Of a stretch of DNA of 64,000 bases, positions 26,783-35,001 are shown in pieces. Source of the stretch: Glaciecola sp964195425 (GTDB taxonomy: Bacteria > Pseudomonadota > Gammaproteobacteria > Enterobacterales > Alteromonadaceae). The notes beneath the pieces were generated by a model that saw nothing but the letters and a program-made list of their open reading frames with translations, was not told the DNA's origin and ran no database searches. The position numbers and the translations under genes are program-made. Positions within the stretch are counted from its first letter, which is position 1. Each line of letters opens with the position of its first letter. Location of the stretch: contig CAXMOM010000011.1 in NCBI GenBank assembly GCA_964195425.1, forward strand, positions 1 to 64,000, written 5' to 3'.

Positions 26783-27532
26783 ATGGCAAAATGGCTACAC
26801 GCAAGGGTTATTGAACGTATTGATTGGAACGCGCATTTATTTAGCCTTAAATTTACTTGCAGTGAGCACCTTACTTTCACCGCAGGTCAGTTTGTGAAAA
26901 TTGGTCTTGAAGAATCAAATGGACAAGTATTGTCTCGTCCCTATTCTTTAGTTAATGAACCCAGCACAAAACACCTTGAAATTATAGCCGTGCCGGTTGC
27001 TAAGGGAAGTTTGTCGCCACAGCTGCAAATGTTAAATAAAGGCGACACACTAAAGGTGATGTCACCCGCTACCGGATTCTTAACCATTAACGAAGTACCA
27101 GCAAGTGAAAACTTGTTTATGCTAGCCACAGGAACAGGCGTTGGACCTTTTTTATCAATCATTCAAAACAAAGATGTTTGGCAACAATATCTACATGTAG
27201 TATTAGTTTATGGTGCACGTAAAGTAGAGGATTTGGCCTACTTGCCAACAATACAAAAGCTTGAGCGCGAATATCCCTCTCAGTTTACCTTTGTGCCCAT
27301 CACAAGCAGAGAAACATACTCTAAAGGTCTACATGGCAGGATCCCGTCTTTAATTCAACAAAATGCGATACAACAAAAATGTGGCATTCAGATTACCCCA
27401 GAACACTCACAGGTGATGCTTTGCGGCAACCCCGATATGATCAAAGACGCTAACGAAGTACTAAACGAACTTGGCCTTAAAAAGCATTTGCGCCGCTCAC
27501 CCGGTCAAATTAGTGTAGAGCGATATTGGTAA
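26783..27532 (+). CDS. fpr: Ferredoxin-NADP+ reductase
   Basis: 250 residues. The FAD-binding motif is RPYSLVNEP (52-60); the NADP-binding GTGVGPFLSI lies near residue 115 and the C-terminus ends in VERYW, as in E. coli Fpr. It transfers electrons between NADPH and ferredoxin or flavodoxin. I start at the ATG at 26783 because AAGGAG ends 6 nt upstream; an earlier ATG (26777) directly abuts the Shine-Dalgarno, and longer in-frame extensions are not family-like. It is divergent from modA. Confidence 0.94.
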   Translation: MAKWLHARVIERIDWNAHLFSLKFTCSEHLTFTAGQFVKIGLEESNGQVLSRPYSLVNEPSTKHLEIIAVPVAKGSLSPQLQMLNKGDTLKVMSPATGFLTINEVPASENLFMLATGTGVGPFLSIIQNKDVWQQYLHVVLVYGARKVEDLAYLPTIQKLEREYPSQFTFVPITSRETYSKGLHGRIPSLIQQNAIQQKCGIQITPEHSQVMLCGNPDMIKDANEVLNELGLKKHLRRSPGQISVERYW

Positions 27533-27813
27533 GCACTGTTTAAACATCATCTGCTGGATATTCAGACAAGCGCAATGACAACGCAAACACCCTCATAACT
27601 GCAGAGGTTTTAAAATGCCTTTATATTTTATTGAAGATATCGCTAGTTGCGAATGAAAAGCGGTGGTATTTTGCGATAGAAATAAAGTCAGAATGTCTAT
27701 TTTCATGCCCATATTCAAAGCCGTAGCGCTCGCACCTGCCTGCAATTGGCTTGACATTGAACCGCCAAACTGAAAAGCTACATAAGACATAAAAATAACA
27801 ATAAGGAAACATT

Positions 27814-28062
27814 ATGGGTATTATTTCGTGGATTGTCTTAGGTTTAATCGCAGGCATTATTGCCAAAATGATTATGCCGGGAAAAGACGGCGGCGGCTTT
27901 ATTATGACCACTTTACTTGGTGTTGCCGGCGCCTTTGTAGGCGGTTGGGTAGGCTCACTTTTTGGACTAGGTGCTGTGGGTGAATTTAGCTTACCAAGCA
28001 TGGTAACAGCGATTGCAGGCGCATTAATTTTGCTGTTTATATATCGCCAAGTAAAAAAATAG
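27814..28062 (+). CDS. GlsB/YeaQ/YmgE-family small membrane protein
   Basis: 82 residues with three hydrophobic helices: IISWIVLGLIAGIIAKMIMPG, FIMTTLLGVAGAFVGGWVGSLFG and MVTAIAGALILLFIYRQ. The glycine-rich pattern and the MPGKDGGGF turn are the signature of the YeaQ/YmgE (transglycosylase-associated) family, often stress-induced. Molecular function is unknown. AAGGAAA lies upstream of the ATG. The 280 bp before it show no supported gene. Confidence 0.9.
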   Translation: MGIISWIVLGLIAGIIAKMIMPGKDGGGFIMTTLLGVAGAFVGGWVGSLFGLGAVGEFSLPSMVTAIAGALILLFIYRQVKK

Positions 28063-28100
28063 TCTTTGTGCTAGTTATCAATAGCCCTCAAATTTGAGTA

Positions 28101-28262
28101 GGTACTGTCAAGTTAACGAAAATCGTGTTTACCAAGTGGGAAATTGACTCTCAAATGAGCTGCATAATGGCTTTGTTGTGATATATTGCTGCTGTAATTA
28201 GTATGGAATCTAGCTCTCAGTGGCGCAGCAGCCCAATGCTCTTCATTAACTTGACAGTACCC
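28101..28262. mobile_element. Small inverted-repeat element (MITE or insertion sequence remnant), 162 bp
   Basis: The ends carry a perfect 16-bp inverted repeat: GGTACTGTCAAGTTAA at 28101-28116 and its complement at 28247-28262. Allowing three mismatches the repeat extends to 24 bp. The body has no gene, but on the minus strand the right-hand part keeps an open segment, reading AAHLRVNFPLGKHDFR before a stop next to the repeat, which could be the tail of a transposase. I saw no target-site duplication. The size and structure suit a miniature element mobilised by a related transposase; the parent family is not identified. Confidence 0.6.
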
Positions 28263-28354
28263 TTTTTTTGCCTTATTTCACCCCGATTTGCCTAGAGCGG
28301 CTAAATCAGTCATTCTAGTGAGGCTAATACCTTAACCAACAGACTTAGCTCGTT

Positions 28355-30472
28355 TTACCTGATATCTGCTTGTGATGGCAAAGCAACTTTTTGCTCAAAT
28401 GCCTTAATTTGAGCATTCAATAGGACTCGTTGTTGCTCATATTCAGTGCTATTTAGCTGCTGCATCAATGCGAAGGCAGCGTGCGCACTATATTGATTAT
28501 GATGGTTTACCCAAAAACCAGCTTGATTCGGAAGCTCAACACGTGACAAAAATTGAGGCAAAGCTTGCTTTATCAGCATAGGTTGTGATGATAGTAAGGC
28601 TTTTTGCAAAGGTACTACACTAAAAAAGCGAGTCGTTTTCAAAGTTATCTGACTTACTAGTTGTAGCGCTATATCAGGATCTTCTTGTTGTGTAACAAAG
28701 CTTAAGTAACTTTGCCAAAATCTGGCGTCACGGGAATCACCATAAAGCGACGCGGTATGGGCAAACCATTTTTGCGCCTGCTTCGGCATTTCAGCCTTGG
28801 TATATAGCAACGCTAAATAAATGCTATTCACTGGCGAGCCATCATCAATTTGTAAACAGGCTTTCATTGCCTCAATAGCATCTGAAGCCTGTCCCATTTG
28901 GCTGAGTATTTTGGCTTTCCACACATAAGCCCAAGTGTACTTGCTATCAATATCAATGGCGCGGTCGACTGATACCAATGCTTCTTTCAGCTCATTACGC
29001 CAAAAGTGCACAATGGCTTTGTTTACATTTATCCAAGGCGATAGAGGATCTAATTGAAGCGCTTGTTCAGCATAAGTGAGCGCCGCGTCAAATTGATTCT
29101 TGGCCAAGGCCAACTCTGAATACACATATAGCCCTCTTGTATTCGAATCATCTACACTTAATACTTTGTTGATCAATTGCTGCGCAGTGGCAAACCGCAG
29201 GTCTTCAATCGCCAATAAGGCGCCAGCCAAGAGGGCGTTAATGTCATTAGGATCGAGTCGTAAGGCCATATCAATAGCCGCCGTGGCTTTTGCAACAGCA
29301 ACTTCCTTTTCCATGTAGATATCATGATAATTATATCGCGCGTAAATAAACGCTAAACTGCCATAAGCTGCGGCAAAGTTAGGTGCCAATTCGGTTGCTT
29401 TTAAGAATGATGTCTCTGCTCGAAGAAACCATTCGCTGGTTTTTCCATTCATCCACCAGTAATTACCCTGAAGGTAGGCTCGGTAAGCGTTGATATCCAC
29501 ACTGTCGGATGCTGTTATGAAATCAGCCTGTGCACTTTGTCCAAAAAGTTGTGCATTAATATCTGAGATAATCTTAGCTTTTAATGTCAACAATTGTTGC
29601 ATGTCATCTTCATACACTTCCGACCAAATAGCGTTATTACTGTTTTTTTCGACCAAACGCACTAAGACTCTAATACGCTCATTCGCCTCAGTAATGCTGC
29701 CTTCTACCCAATATTCAAAGTTCAACTGCTCAACAAAAGAATCTAATGCACGGGTGTCTCTGGCAAGAGCAAGTGAAGAATAGTGCGCCAACACGGTGAC
29801 CTTGTCTGACTTGGCCAGCGTAATTGACAGTTCTTCTGGGAGCATCTCCGCCAAATAGTCATTACTAACATCACCGGTAAGATTACGCCATGGTAAAAAC
29901 GCGATGGTAGTGTCTGTTTTGGTAGTGCTTTTTTCAACTTCCTGAGTAAGCTCGCCAGACACAGATTCCTCATGTTCTGTAGTTTCAGGTAATAAAGCAA
30001 AGAACATCACAGCAAGTATTAAGACCGAGACTAGAATAAGGCCCACAAGTTTGCCTTTAATAAATGATGTGGCTAAGCCTGAAGAAGCGTTATTTATGGC
30101 GCTTAGTTTTGTGCTTCGTTTAATAAATTCTTGTCTATTTAACCAAGTCACATCTGCCGATAATCGGTAGCCTTTTTTAGGCACGGTTTGGATTAATTGA
30201 CGCGTTTTATTATCGTTAAAGCTCAAGCGAAGCTGCGAGATAATGCGAGTAAGGGAATCCTCTATGACCACACGCCCATGCCAGACTTTGTCCATTAGTT
30301 CTTGTCGACTAACGGTCTCGCCTGCACACAAAGCGAGCTGATAAAGCACATGAATGGCTTTAGGCTCTAAGTGACGACTTTCATCACCATGAAATACTCG
30401 ATGATCGCCCACATCAACGTAGTAATCATTTAAACGAAAATAACCATTTTCAGGTAGCGCTTGTTCAGTCAA
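28355..30472 (-). CDS. Membrane-anchored winged-helix regulator with TPR sensor (CadC-like)
   Basis: 705 residues in three parts. Residues about 12-110 form an OmpR/PhoB-type winged helix (LEPKAIHVLYQLALCAGETVS, then VPKKGYRLSADV). One transmembrane helix follows (142-161). The periplasmic portion begins with a FlgO/adenylate-cyclase-associated region (IAFLPWRNLTGD, about 190-320) and continues with repeated TPR helices (about 340-640). This layout matches one-component regulators that sense a periplasmic signal and bind DNA directly. Four 11-bp direct repeats upstream of its own start are the likely operator, shared with the divergent gene at 30711. Confidence 0.88.
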   Translation of the reverse strand: MTEQALPENGYFRLNDYYVDVGDHRVFHGDESRHLEPKAIHVLYQLALCAGETVSRQELMDKVWHGRVVIEDSLTRIISQLRLSFNDNKTRQLIQTVPKKGYRLSADVTWLNRQEFIKRSTKLSAINNASSGLATSFIKGKLVGLILVSVLILAVMFFALLPETTEHEESVSGELTQEVEKSTTKTDTTIAFLPWRNLTGDVSNDYLAEMLPEELSITLAKSDKVTVLAHYSSLALARDTRALDSFVEQLNFEYWVEGSITEANERIRVLVRLVEKNSNNAIWSEVYEDDMQQLLTLKAKIISDINAQLFGQSAQADFITASDSVDINAYRAYLQGNYWWMNGKTSEWFLRAETSFLKATELAPNFAAAYGSLAFIYARYNYHDIYMEKEVAVAKATAAIDMALRLDPNDINALLAGALLAIEDLRFATAQQLINKVLSVDDSNTRGLYVYSELALAKNQFDAALTYAEQALQLDPLSPWINVNKAIVHFWRNELKEALVSVDRAIDIDSKYTWAYVWKAKILSQMGQASDAIEAMKACLQIDDGSPVNSIYLALLYTKAEMPKQAQKWFAHTASLYGDSRDARFWQSYLSFVTQQEDPDIALQLVSQITLKTTRFFSVVPLQKALLSSQPMLIKQALPQFLSRVELPNQAGFWVNHHNQYSAHAAFALMQQLNSTEYEQQRVLLNAQIKAFEQKVALPSQADIR

Positions 30473-30523
30473 TTATTTGTCCCACTCAATTTTACTCTAG
30501 TATTTTGGCGTAGAAACACCAAT

Positions 30524-30567
30524 ATCGGTTTTTCATCGCAATTTCATCGGTTTTTTATCTGTTCTTC
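30524..30567. promoter_or_regulatory. Four tandem 11-bp direct repeats, probable operator of the winged-helix regulator
   Basis: ATCGGTTTTTC (30524-30534), ATCGCAATTTC (30535-30545), ATCGGTTTTTT (30546-30556) and ATCTGTTCTTC (30557-30567) follow each other without gaps. An 11-bp direct repeat is the spacing used by OmpR/PhoB-fold winged helices bound head to tail. The array lies in the 238-bp region between the divergent regulator and exported TPR gene, 51 bp from the regulator start. Confidence 0.6.
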
Positions 30568-30710
30568 CTCAGGAATTTTTCCGACTAGGCAACCATACTC
30601 ATCAAACAGATGCGGTGCAAGCAAGTCGCATATGTAAACGCGAATAAGTAGACATGGATCACGAACGCTTAAGTGGTAACAACTCGTTCAAGCATAAAAG
30701 GTAAGTCATT

Positions 30711-31199
30711 ATGAAAACAGCAATTAAAGCATTCTCTCCAGCGGCCTTAGCCATACTGATGATAGCACCGTTAAGCCAAGCATCAGCGACTGATACAACA
30801 GCCGCTTCACGACTGATGGTGAAAACCAGCATAGCTGAAGTCATCGGTGTACGTGAAATTGAATCAGGCAAATTTGAACAAGGTATTCGTAAAAGTAAGG
30901 CGGGATTGGCCAAAACTTCAAACGCGTCTTTACGTAAACCAATACTTGACAACTTGTGCGTTGCCCATTTAGCCATTAACGATGTAGAGCAGGCAAGCCG
31001 ATACTGCCACGCTGCAGTTAACACCGGTAAAGCGTCAGCTATTTCCTATAATAACCGTGCAGTAATGCATTACGTTTTGGGCGATGTAGCGGCTAGCCTC
31101 GAAGATTTAGATGAAGCCAGTAGATTTAGTAATTTCCAATCGATGGTGGGGGCTAACCTGAGGATAGTTAACCAGCAAAACATACTGAGCAAAAACTAA
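30711..31199 (+). CDS. Small exported TPR-repeat protein, function unknown
   Basis: 162 residues. A signal peptide (MKTAIKAFSPAALAILMIAPLSQASA, cleavage near 26) is followed by three to four TPR-like helical pairs, for example LDNLCVAHLAINDVEQASRYCHAAV and NNRAVMHYVLGDVAASLEDL. The ribosome binding site is AAAGG. It is divergent from the CadC-like regulator and shares its promoter region, so it is a likely regulatory target or periplasmic partner of that TPR sensor; this is inference. No enzymatic motif is visible. Confidence 0.72.
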   Translation: MKTAIKAFSPAALAILMIAPLSQASATDTTAASRLMVKTSIAEVIGVREIESGKFEQGIRKSKAGLAKTSNASLRKPILDNLCVAHLAINDVEQASRYCHAAVNTGKASAISYNNRAVMHYVLGDVAASLEDLDEASRFSNFQSMVGANLRIVNQQNILSKN

Positions 31200-31283
31200 G
31201 GCTTGATGTTTGAAGAAGACTTATTACTTATCGCGATGACGAATCGTTAAAGCCTGCAGCTAAGTGATTCCGTAGTTTCCTTA

Positions 31284-31314
31284 AACAAAAAAACCCGCCA
31301 ATTGGCGGGTTTTT
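31284..31314. terminator. Bidirectional intrinsic terminator
   Basis: AAACCCGCC (31291-31299) pairs with GGCGGGTTT (31304-31312) across AATT. An A-run precedes and a T-run follows, so it works on both strands: for the exported TPR gene rightwards and for rplS leftwards. Confidence 0.85.
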
Positions 31315-31362
31315 CCTAACTTATTTTTACATTTTTGTGTTAACGGTAACGTAAAATTAGTA

Positions 31363-31722
31363 TTAATTAAGTTTTTCTTTGATACGTGCAGATTTACCTG
31401 AACGCTCTCGTAGATAGTACAATTTAGCTCTGCGCACGGCACCGCGACGCTTCACTTCAATTGACGCTATAGCAGGGCTATGAGTTTGAAACACACGCTC
31501 TACACCTTCTCCACTTGAAATCTTACGAACTGTAAAAGCAGAGTGTAAACCGCGGTTACGTTTCGCTATACATACACCTTCATATGCTTGCAAACGCTCT
31601 TTTTCACCTTCTTTTACTTTAACTTGCACCACTACTGTATCACCAGGGCCAAACACTGGTAAATCAGTTTTGAGTTGTGCATCCTCAATTTTCTTTATGA
31701 TGTTTTGATTGACTTTAGCCAT
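31363..31722 (-). CDS. rplS: 50S ribosomal protein L19
   Basis: 119 residues, typical of bL19. Recognisable pieces: FGPGDTVVVQVKVKEGEKER, AYEGVCIAKRNRGLHSAFTVRK, VERVFQTHSP and AKLYYLRERSGKSARIKEKL. It sits at the 30S-50S interface. It is the last gene of rpsP-rimM-trmD-rplS, followed by the shared terminator at 31284-31314. Confidence 0.98.
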   Translation of the reverse strand: MAKVNQNIIKKIEDAQLKTDLPVFGPGDTVVVQVKVKEGEKERLQAYEGVCIAKRNRGLHSAFTVRKISSGEGVERVFQTHSPAIASIEVKRRGAVRRAKLYYLRERSGKSARIKEKLN

Positions 31723-31767
31723 CGAATCCTCACGTCCTAGTAGTAACTGTCATTTGCTGCATCAAGC

Positions 31768-32529
31768 TTATTTGAATTGCTTCAGTAATGCTTGTTGCTC
31801 CTCAGTCAGAGCTAGGTTATTTAATAAATCAGGGCGTCTTTGCTGAGTACGTTTTAACGACTCTTCTAAGCGCCACTGCCTAATTTTTTCATGGTCGCCA
31901 CTTAACAATACCTTGGGTACGCTCTTATCTTGATAGGTTTGTGGCCTGGTATAATGTGGGCAGTCTAACAATCCACTAGTAAAAGAATCTTCTACCGCTG
32001 ACTGATTATGCCCTAATACATCAGGAATTAACCTCGACACTGCATCCATTAACACCATGGCAGGTAATTCTCCGCCACTTAACACATAATCGCCAATAGA
32101 CCATTCTTGATCTACGAGTGTTTCTATTATGCGCTCGTCAATGCCTTCGTATCTTCCGGCAACTAACACCAAGTCGTTATATTGACCTAATGTTTGTACA
32201 CCTTCAAAATCTAGCTTTCGCCCTTGGGGTGATAAGTACACCACCATAACTTGTTCACTAGCTGCCGCTTTGGCACTAGCAATTGCGTCTGCTAATGGTT
32301 GTACCATCATCAACATACCCGGACCACCACCGTAGGGACGATCGTCGACCGTGCGGTGTTTATCAAAGGTATAATCACGAGGATTATAAACCCTTACTTC
32401 TATTAAGCCTTTTTTTACCGCTCTGCCAATAACGCCCTGTGAAAAGAAGTTAGTGAACATTTCGGGAAACAAAGTGATTATGCTAAAACGCTGCCTAAAT
32501 GCTTGCTTTGTTTCAACAATATCGCTCAT
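31768..32529 (-). CDS. trmD: tRNA (guanine37-N1)-methyltransferase
   Basis: 253 residues. It methylates G37 of tRNAs that read CNN codons and so prevents +1 frameshifting. SPOUT-knot motifs are visible: RPYGGGPGMLMM, VAGRYEGIDERI and IGDYVLSGGELPAMVLMDAVSR. The start overlaps the rimM stop by one base (TAATG type), consistent with coupled translation. The C-terminal helical domain is intact. Confidence 0.98.
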   Translation of the reverse strand: MSDIVETKQAFRQRFSIITLFPEMFTNFFSQGVIGRAVKKGLIEVRVYNPRDYTFDKHRTVDDRPYGGGPGMLMMVQPLADAIASAKAAASEQVMVVYLSPQGRKLDFEGVQTLGQYNDLVLVAGRYEGIDERIIETLVDQEWSIGDYVLSGGELPAMVLMDAVSRLIPDVLGHNQSAVEDSFTSGLLDCPHYTRPQTYQDKSVPKVLLSGDHEKIRQWRLEESLKRTQQRRPDLLNNLALTEEQQALLKQFK

Positions 32530-33059
32530 TAGAAGGCTGGGTCCCAGTCTACTGTGATGATATTTCCATCTCTGTTAACACTTAACACAACACTGTCGTG
32601 TAAAAATGGCAACATGCGTTCTTTTTGACCAAATGCATCGTTAGTCTTTGCCTTTACTAGCATTACATCGTTCGCGCCTGTCTCAAACATATCTTTGACA
32701 ACACCCATATCGTAACCTTCGTCAGTTACTACCTGCATGCCTATTAAATCTTTCCAATAGAAGTCATTGTCTAATTCAGGCAGCTGCGAAGATTGAATGC
32801 TAATTTCTGCATTTTTAACCAACTCGGCTGCATTGCGGTCTTCAACACCTTCAAGTTTGGCAACCAAACTCTTAGCGTGATACCGCCATTGATCAACTTT
32901 TATAACTTGATTACCACCTTGAGACAAATTAATGTTCCAAGGTGCATAATCAAAAATACTGTCTTTGTTTTGAGTAAAACTGTTGATCTTAACCCAACCT
33001 TTTACACCATACGGTGCGCCGATTGAACCAATAATCAAAATGTCAGACGCTGAACTCAT
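32529..33059 (-). CDS. rimM: 16S rRNA processing factor RimM
   Basis: 176 residues. The N-terminal RimM barrel opens IIGSIGAPYGVKGWVKINSF, followed by a linker and the PRC-barrel domain (about 98-170, FYWKDLIGMQVVTDEG). It binds ribosomal protein S19 and assists maturation of the 30S head. It lies 30 bp after rpsP and overlaps trmD. Confidence 0.97.
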   Translation of the reverse strand: MSSASDILIIGSIGAPYGVKGWVKINSFTQNKDSIFDYAPWNINLSQGGNQVIKVDQWRYHAKSLVAKLEGVEDRNAAELVKNAEISIQSSQLPELDNDFYWKDLIGMQVVTDEGYDMGVVKDMFETGANDVMLVKAKTNDAFGQKERMLPFLHDSVVLSVNRDGNIITVDWDPAF

Positions 33060-33089
33060 CTTTACTCCAAACCAACAAATGTTGTGCTG

Positions 33090-33338
33090 TTAAGCAACAA
33101 CTTTTGCATCTTTTACCAAACGCGAAACACGATCAGACAAACCAGCACCTTGACCAACCCAATACTCAACACGCTCAAGGTCTAAACGAAGCTTTTCAGC
33201 TTGACCTTGTGCAGTTGGATTGAAAAAGCCAATGTTCTCAATAAATTTGCCATTACGTGCACGACGGCTGTCAGCGACAACCACTTGATAAAATGGGCGC
33301 TTTTTCGCACCACCACGCTGTAAACGAATAGTAACCAT
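33090..33338 (-). CDS. rpsP: 30S ribosomal protein S16
   Basis: 82 residues. MVTIRLQRGGAKKRPFYQ, VVADSRRARNGKFIENIGFF and LDLERVEYWVGQGA are classic bS16. First gene of the operon; the promoter must lie in the 257-bp region to its right, shared with the divergent TonB-like gene. Confidence 0.98.
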   Translation of the reverse strand: MVTIRLQRGGAKKRPFYQVVVADSRRARNGKFIENIGFFNPTAQGQAEKLRLDLERVEYWVGQGAGLSDRVSRLVKDAKVVA

Positions 33339-33563
33339 ATATGCCTCAAACTCGTTGTAACGTTACCGTTAACAAACCCTTCTTCCACAACATGGGAAAA
33401 AGAGAGCGCGAAGTATACGTATTTGGGCTGTAAATGCAAGTATTATAAGGAGGTATAAGGGCTGGGCTTAAACAGATTTGGCTAAAAACAATTAGGTAGG
33501 TCTTATTTTTGATAATTTGATTTTACTTAAATTTAAGTTAACCCCTTTTGATTGCCCCGCGCG

Positions 33564-33592
33564 TTACTCCTATGACAACACTTAAGGAGTAA
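33564..33592 (+). promoter_or_regulatory. Hairpin that would sequester the Shine-Dalgarno of the TonB-like gene
   Basis: TTACTCCT (33564-33571) is perfectly complementary to AGGAGTAA (33585-33592), with a 13-nt loop. The second arm contains the ribosome binding site AAGGAG that serves the ATG at 33596. Folding would hide the site, giving a simple thermosensor-like or protein- or RNA-controlled switch if the 5' end of the transcript includes it. Confidence 0.45.
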
Positions 33593-33595
33593 TAT

Positions 33596-34264
33596 ATGCA
33601 AACGATCAAAGTTAATCCCGCCACGCAGGCAATAGGGTTCAAGGATGTTTCGACCGACCAATCATCGATAGTACGCATAAGCTTGAGCATAGTAGCGGGA
33701 GGTATTATTACCTTTGGCCTCTTTGCCGCGATGCAATCTCTCATTAAACAAGACAACCAGCGCCCTGTAATTGATGAGCCTATAATTGTTACCTCTTCCA
33801 TTTTAGATATTCAAGAAGAGAAAACTATTGTACGCACTATAATTAAACCGCCTCCGGAAATGAAAATTAAACCGGCGACACCCATTGAAGTGCCGATGGA
33901 ACCATCTGCTACCAGCAGTTTTGCTGATGTTATTAATATACCTAGCGTGAGCACCGCAAAATTGGCATTTAACATTAAGGCCGTAGATCAACAGCCGCGT
34001 GCTATTATTAGAATAGATCCAAGGTATCCAGCGCACGCAGCCCGCAATGGGATAGAAGGCTTTGTTAGGCTTTCGTTTGGCGTGTCGGTAAGTGGTGAGG
34101 TAATCGATATTAACGTGATTGAATCAGAGCCGAGAAACACTTTTGATAGCCCCGCTAAACAGGCCTTGCGTAAATGGCGGTATCAGCCCAAAATGGTAAA
34201 CGGAGGTCCGGTAAGCATGGACGGTTTGCAAATAAGACTCGATTTCACCATAGCCAAAGATTAG
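33596..34264 (+). CDS. TonB-family energy transducer
   Basis: 222 residues: short cytoplasmic N-terminus, one transmembrane helix (about 26-47), a Pro-containing periplasmic spacer (KPPPEMKIKPATPIEVP) and a C-terminal TonB domain (about 134-220, with DPRYPAHAARNGIEGFVRLSF and ALRKWRYQP). Such proteins carry energy from ExbBD to outer membrane receptors. No exbB or exbD is adjacent, so it probably borrows a set encoded elsewhere. The N-terminal region lacks the usual long Pro-Lys repeats, making the spacer short. It precedes an ECF sigma/anti-sigma pair by about 120 bp. Confidence 0.86.
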   Translation: MQTIKVNPATQAIGFKDVSTDQSSIVRISLSIVAGGIITFGLFAAMQSLIKQDNQRPVIDEPIIVTSSILDIQEEKTIVRTIIKPPPEMKIKPATPIEVPMEPSATSSFADVINIPSVSTAKLAFNIKAVDQQPRAIIRIDPRYPAHAARNGIEGFVRLSFGVSVSGEVIDINVIESEPRNTFDSPAKQALRKWRYQPKMVNGGPVSMDGLQIRLDFTIAKD

Positions 34265-34386
34265 CGTTTTATACACAATACATATGTAAAATTAACGTGC
34301 AAAGTCAGCCTGTTTTATAATTTACAAAACATTTTATATTCGTAAAACCATATTTGTAAAAACTACATTAGGACAAACCACAGACT

Positions 34387-35001
34387 ATGCTTAGCTTTTT
34401 GCCATCAATATTGATGCCGAGTACACAAAGTAAAACGCCTCCAGAAGAGGTAATGGCCGATTACATTATGAACCGGGATAAAAAAGCAATCATGGCCTTA
34501 TACAGCGAGTTTTCCGATGACTTGTATCATTATTTACTAACCTTAAGCGACCATACCCTAGCCAAAGATATTGTTCAAAAAACATGGTTAAAGGTAATAG
34601 AAAAACCGCATAGTTATCATACCACTGGTAGCGTTAAAGCGTGGTTGTTTACGATGGCCCGTAACGCCCTTATTGATGAGTTTAGAAAAACTAATCGTTG
34701 GGTAGCACTAGACGATACCGATGTTATTAAGGACGCGGCAATAACTAAGGAAATACACTACGATACCTCGCAATATGCAGATACAAAACACAATATAGAC
34801 ACGGACAATCTGCAATCATCTTTCGATCAAGCCTTAATGGCTCTCTCGTTTGAGCAACGTGAAGCATTTTGTTTGCGACAGGAAGGCTTTAGTTTAGCCG
34901 AAATAGCTCATATGACCCATAGTAAACAAGAAACCATTAAAACACGCTTACGGTATGCTAAAACCAAGCTAAAAGAGTGGCTGGAGCAGGCACATGACTG
35001 A
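34387..35001 (+). CDS. ECF-type RNA polymerase sigma factor
   Basis: 204 residues. Region 2 (about 35-110) has LYSEFSDDLYHYLLTLSDHTLAKDIVQKTWLKV and WLFTMARNALIDEFRKTNRW; region 4 (about 150-200) has LMALSFEQREAFCLRQEGFSLAEIAHM and the recognition helix SKQETIKTRLRYAKTKL. Its stop overlaps the start of the next gene as ATGA, the usual sigma/anti-sigma coupling. The activating signal is unknown. It is distinct from the second ECF factor at 54940. Confidence 0.92.
   Translation: MLSFLPSILMPSTQSKTPPEEVMADYIMNRDKKAIMALYSEFSDDLYHYLLTLSDHTLAKDIVQKTWLKVIEKPHSYHTTGSVKAWLFTMARNALIDEFRKTNRWVALDDTDVIKDAAITKEIHYDTSQYADTKHNIDTDNLQSSFDQALMALSFEQREAFCLRQEGFSLAEIAHMTHSKQETIKTRLRYAKTKLKEWLEQAHD

Noticed and set aside
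27593..27790. Minus-strand open frame of 65 codons upstream of the GlsB-like gene
   Set aside because: It has no ribosome binding site and overlaps the probable promoter of the plus-strand gene; its composition is not protein-like.
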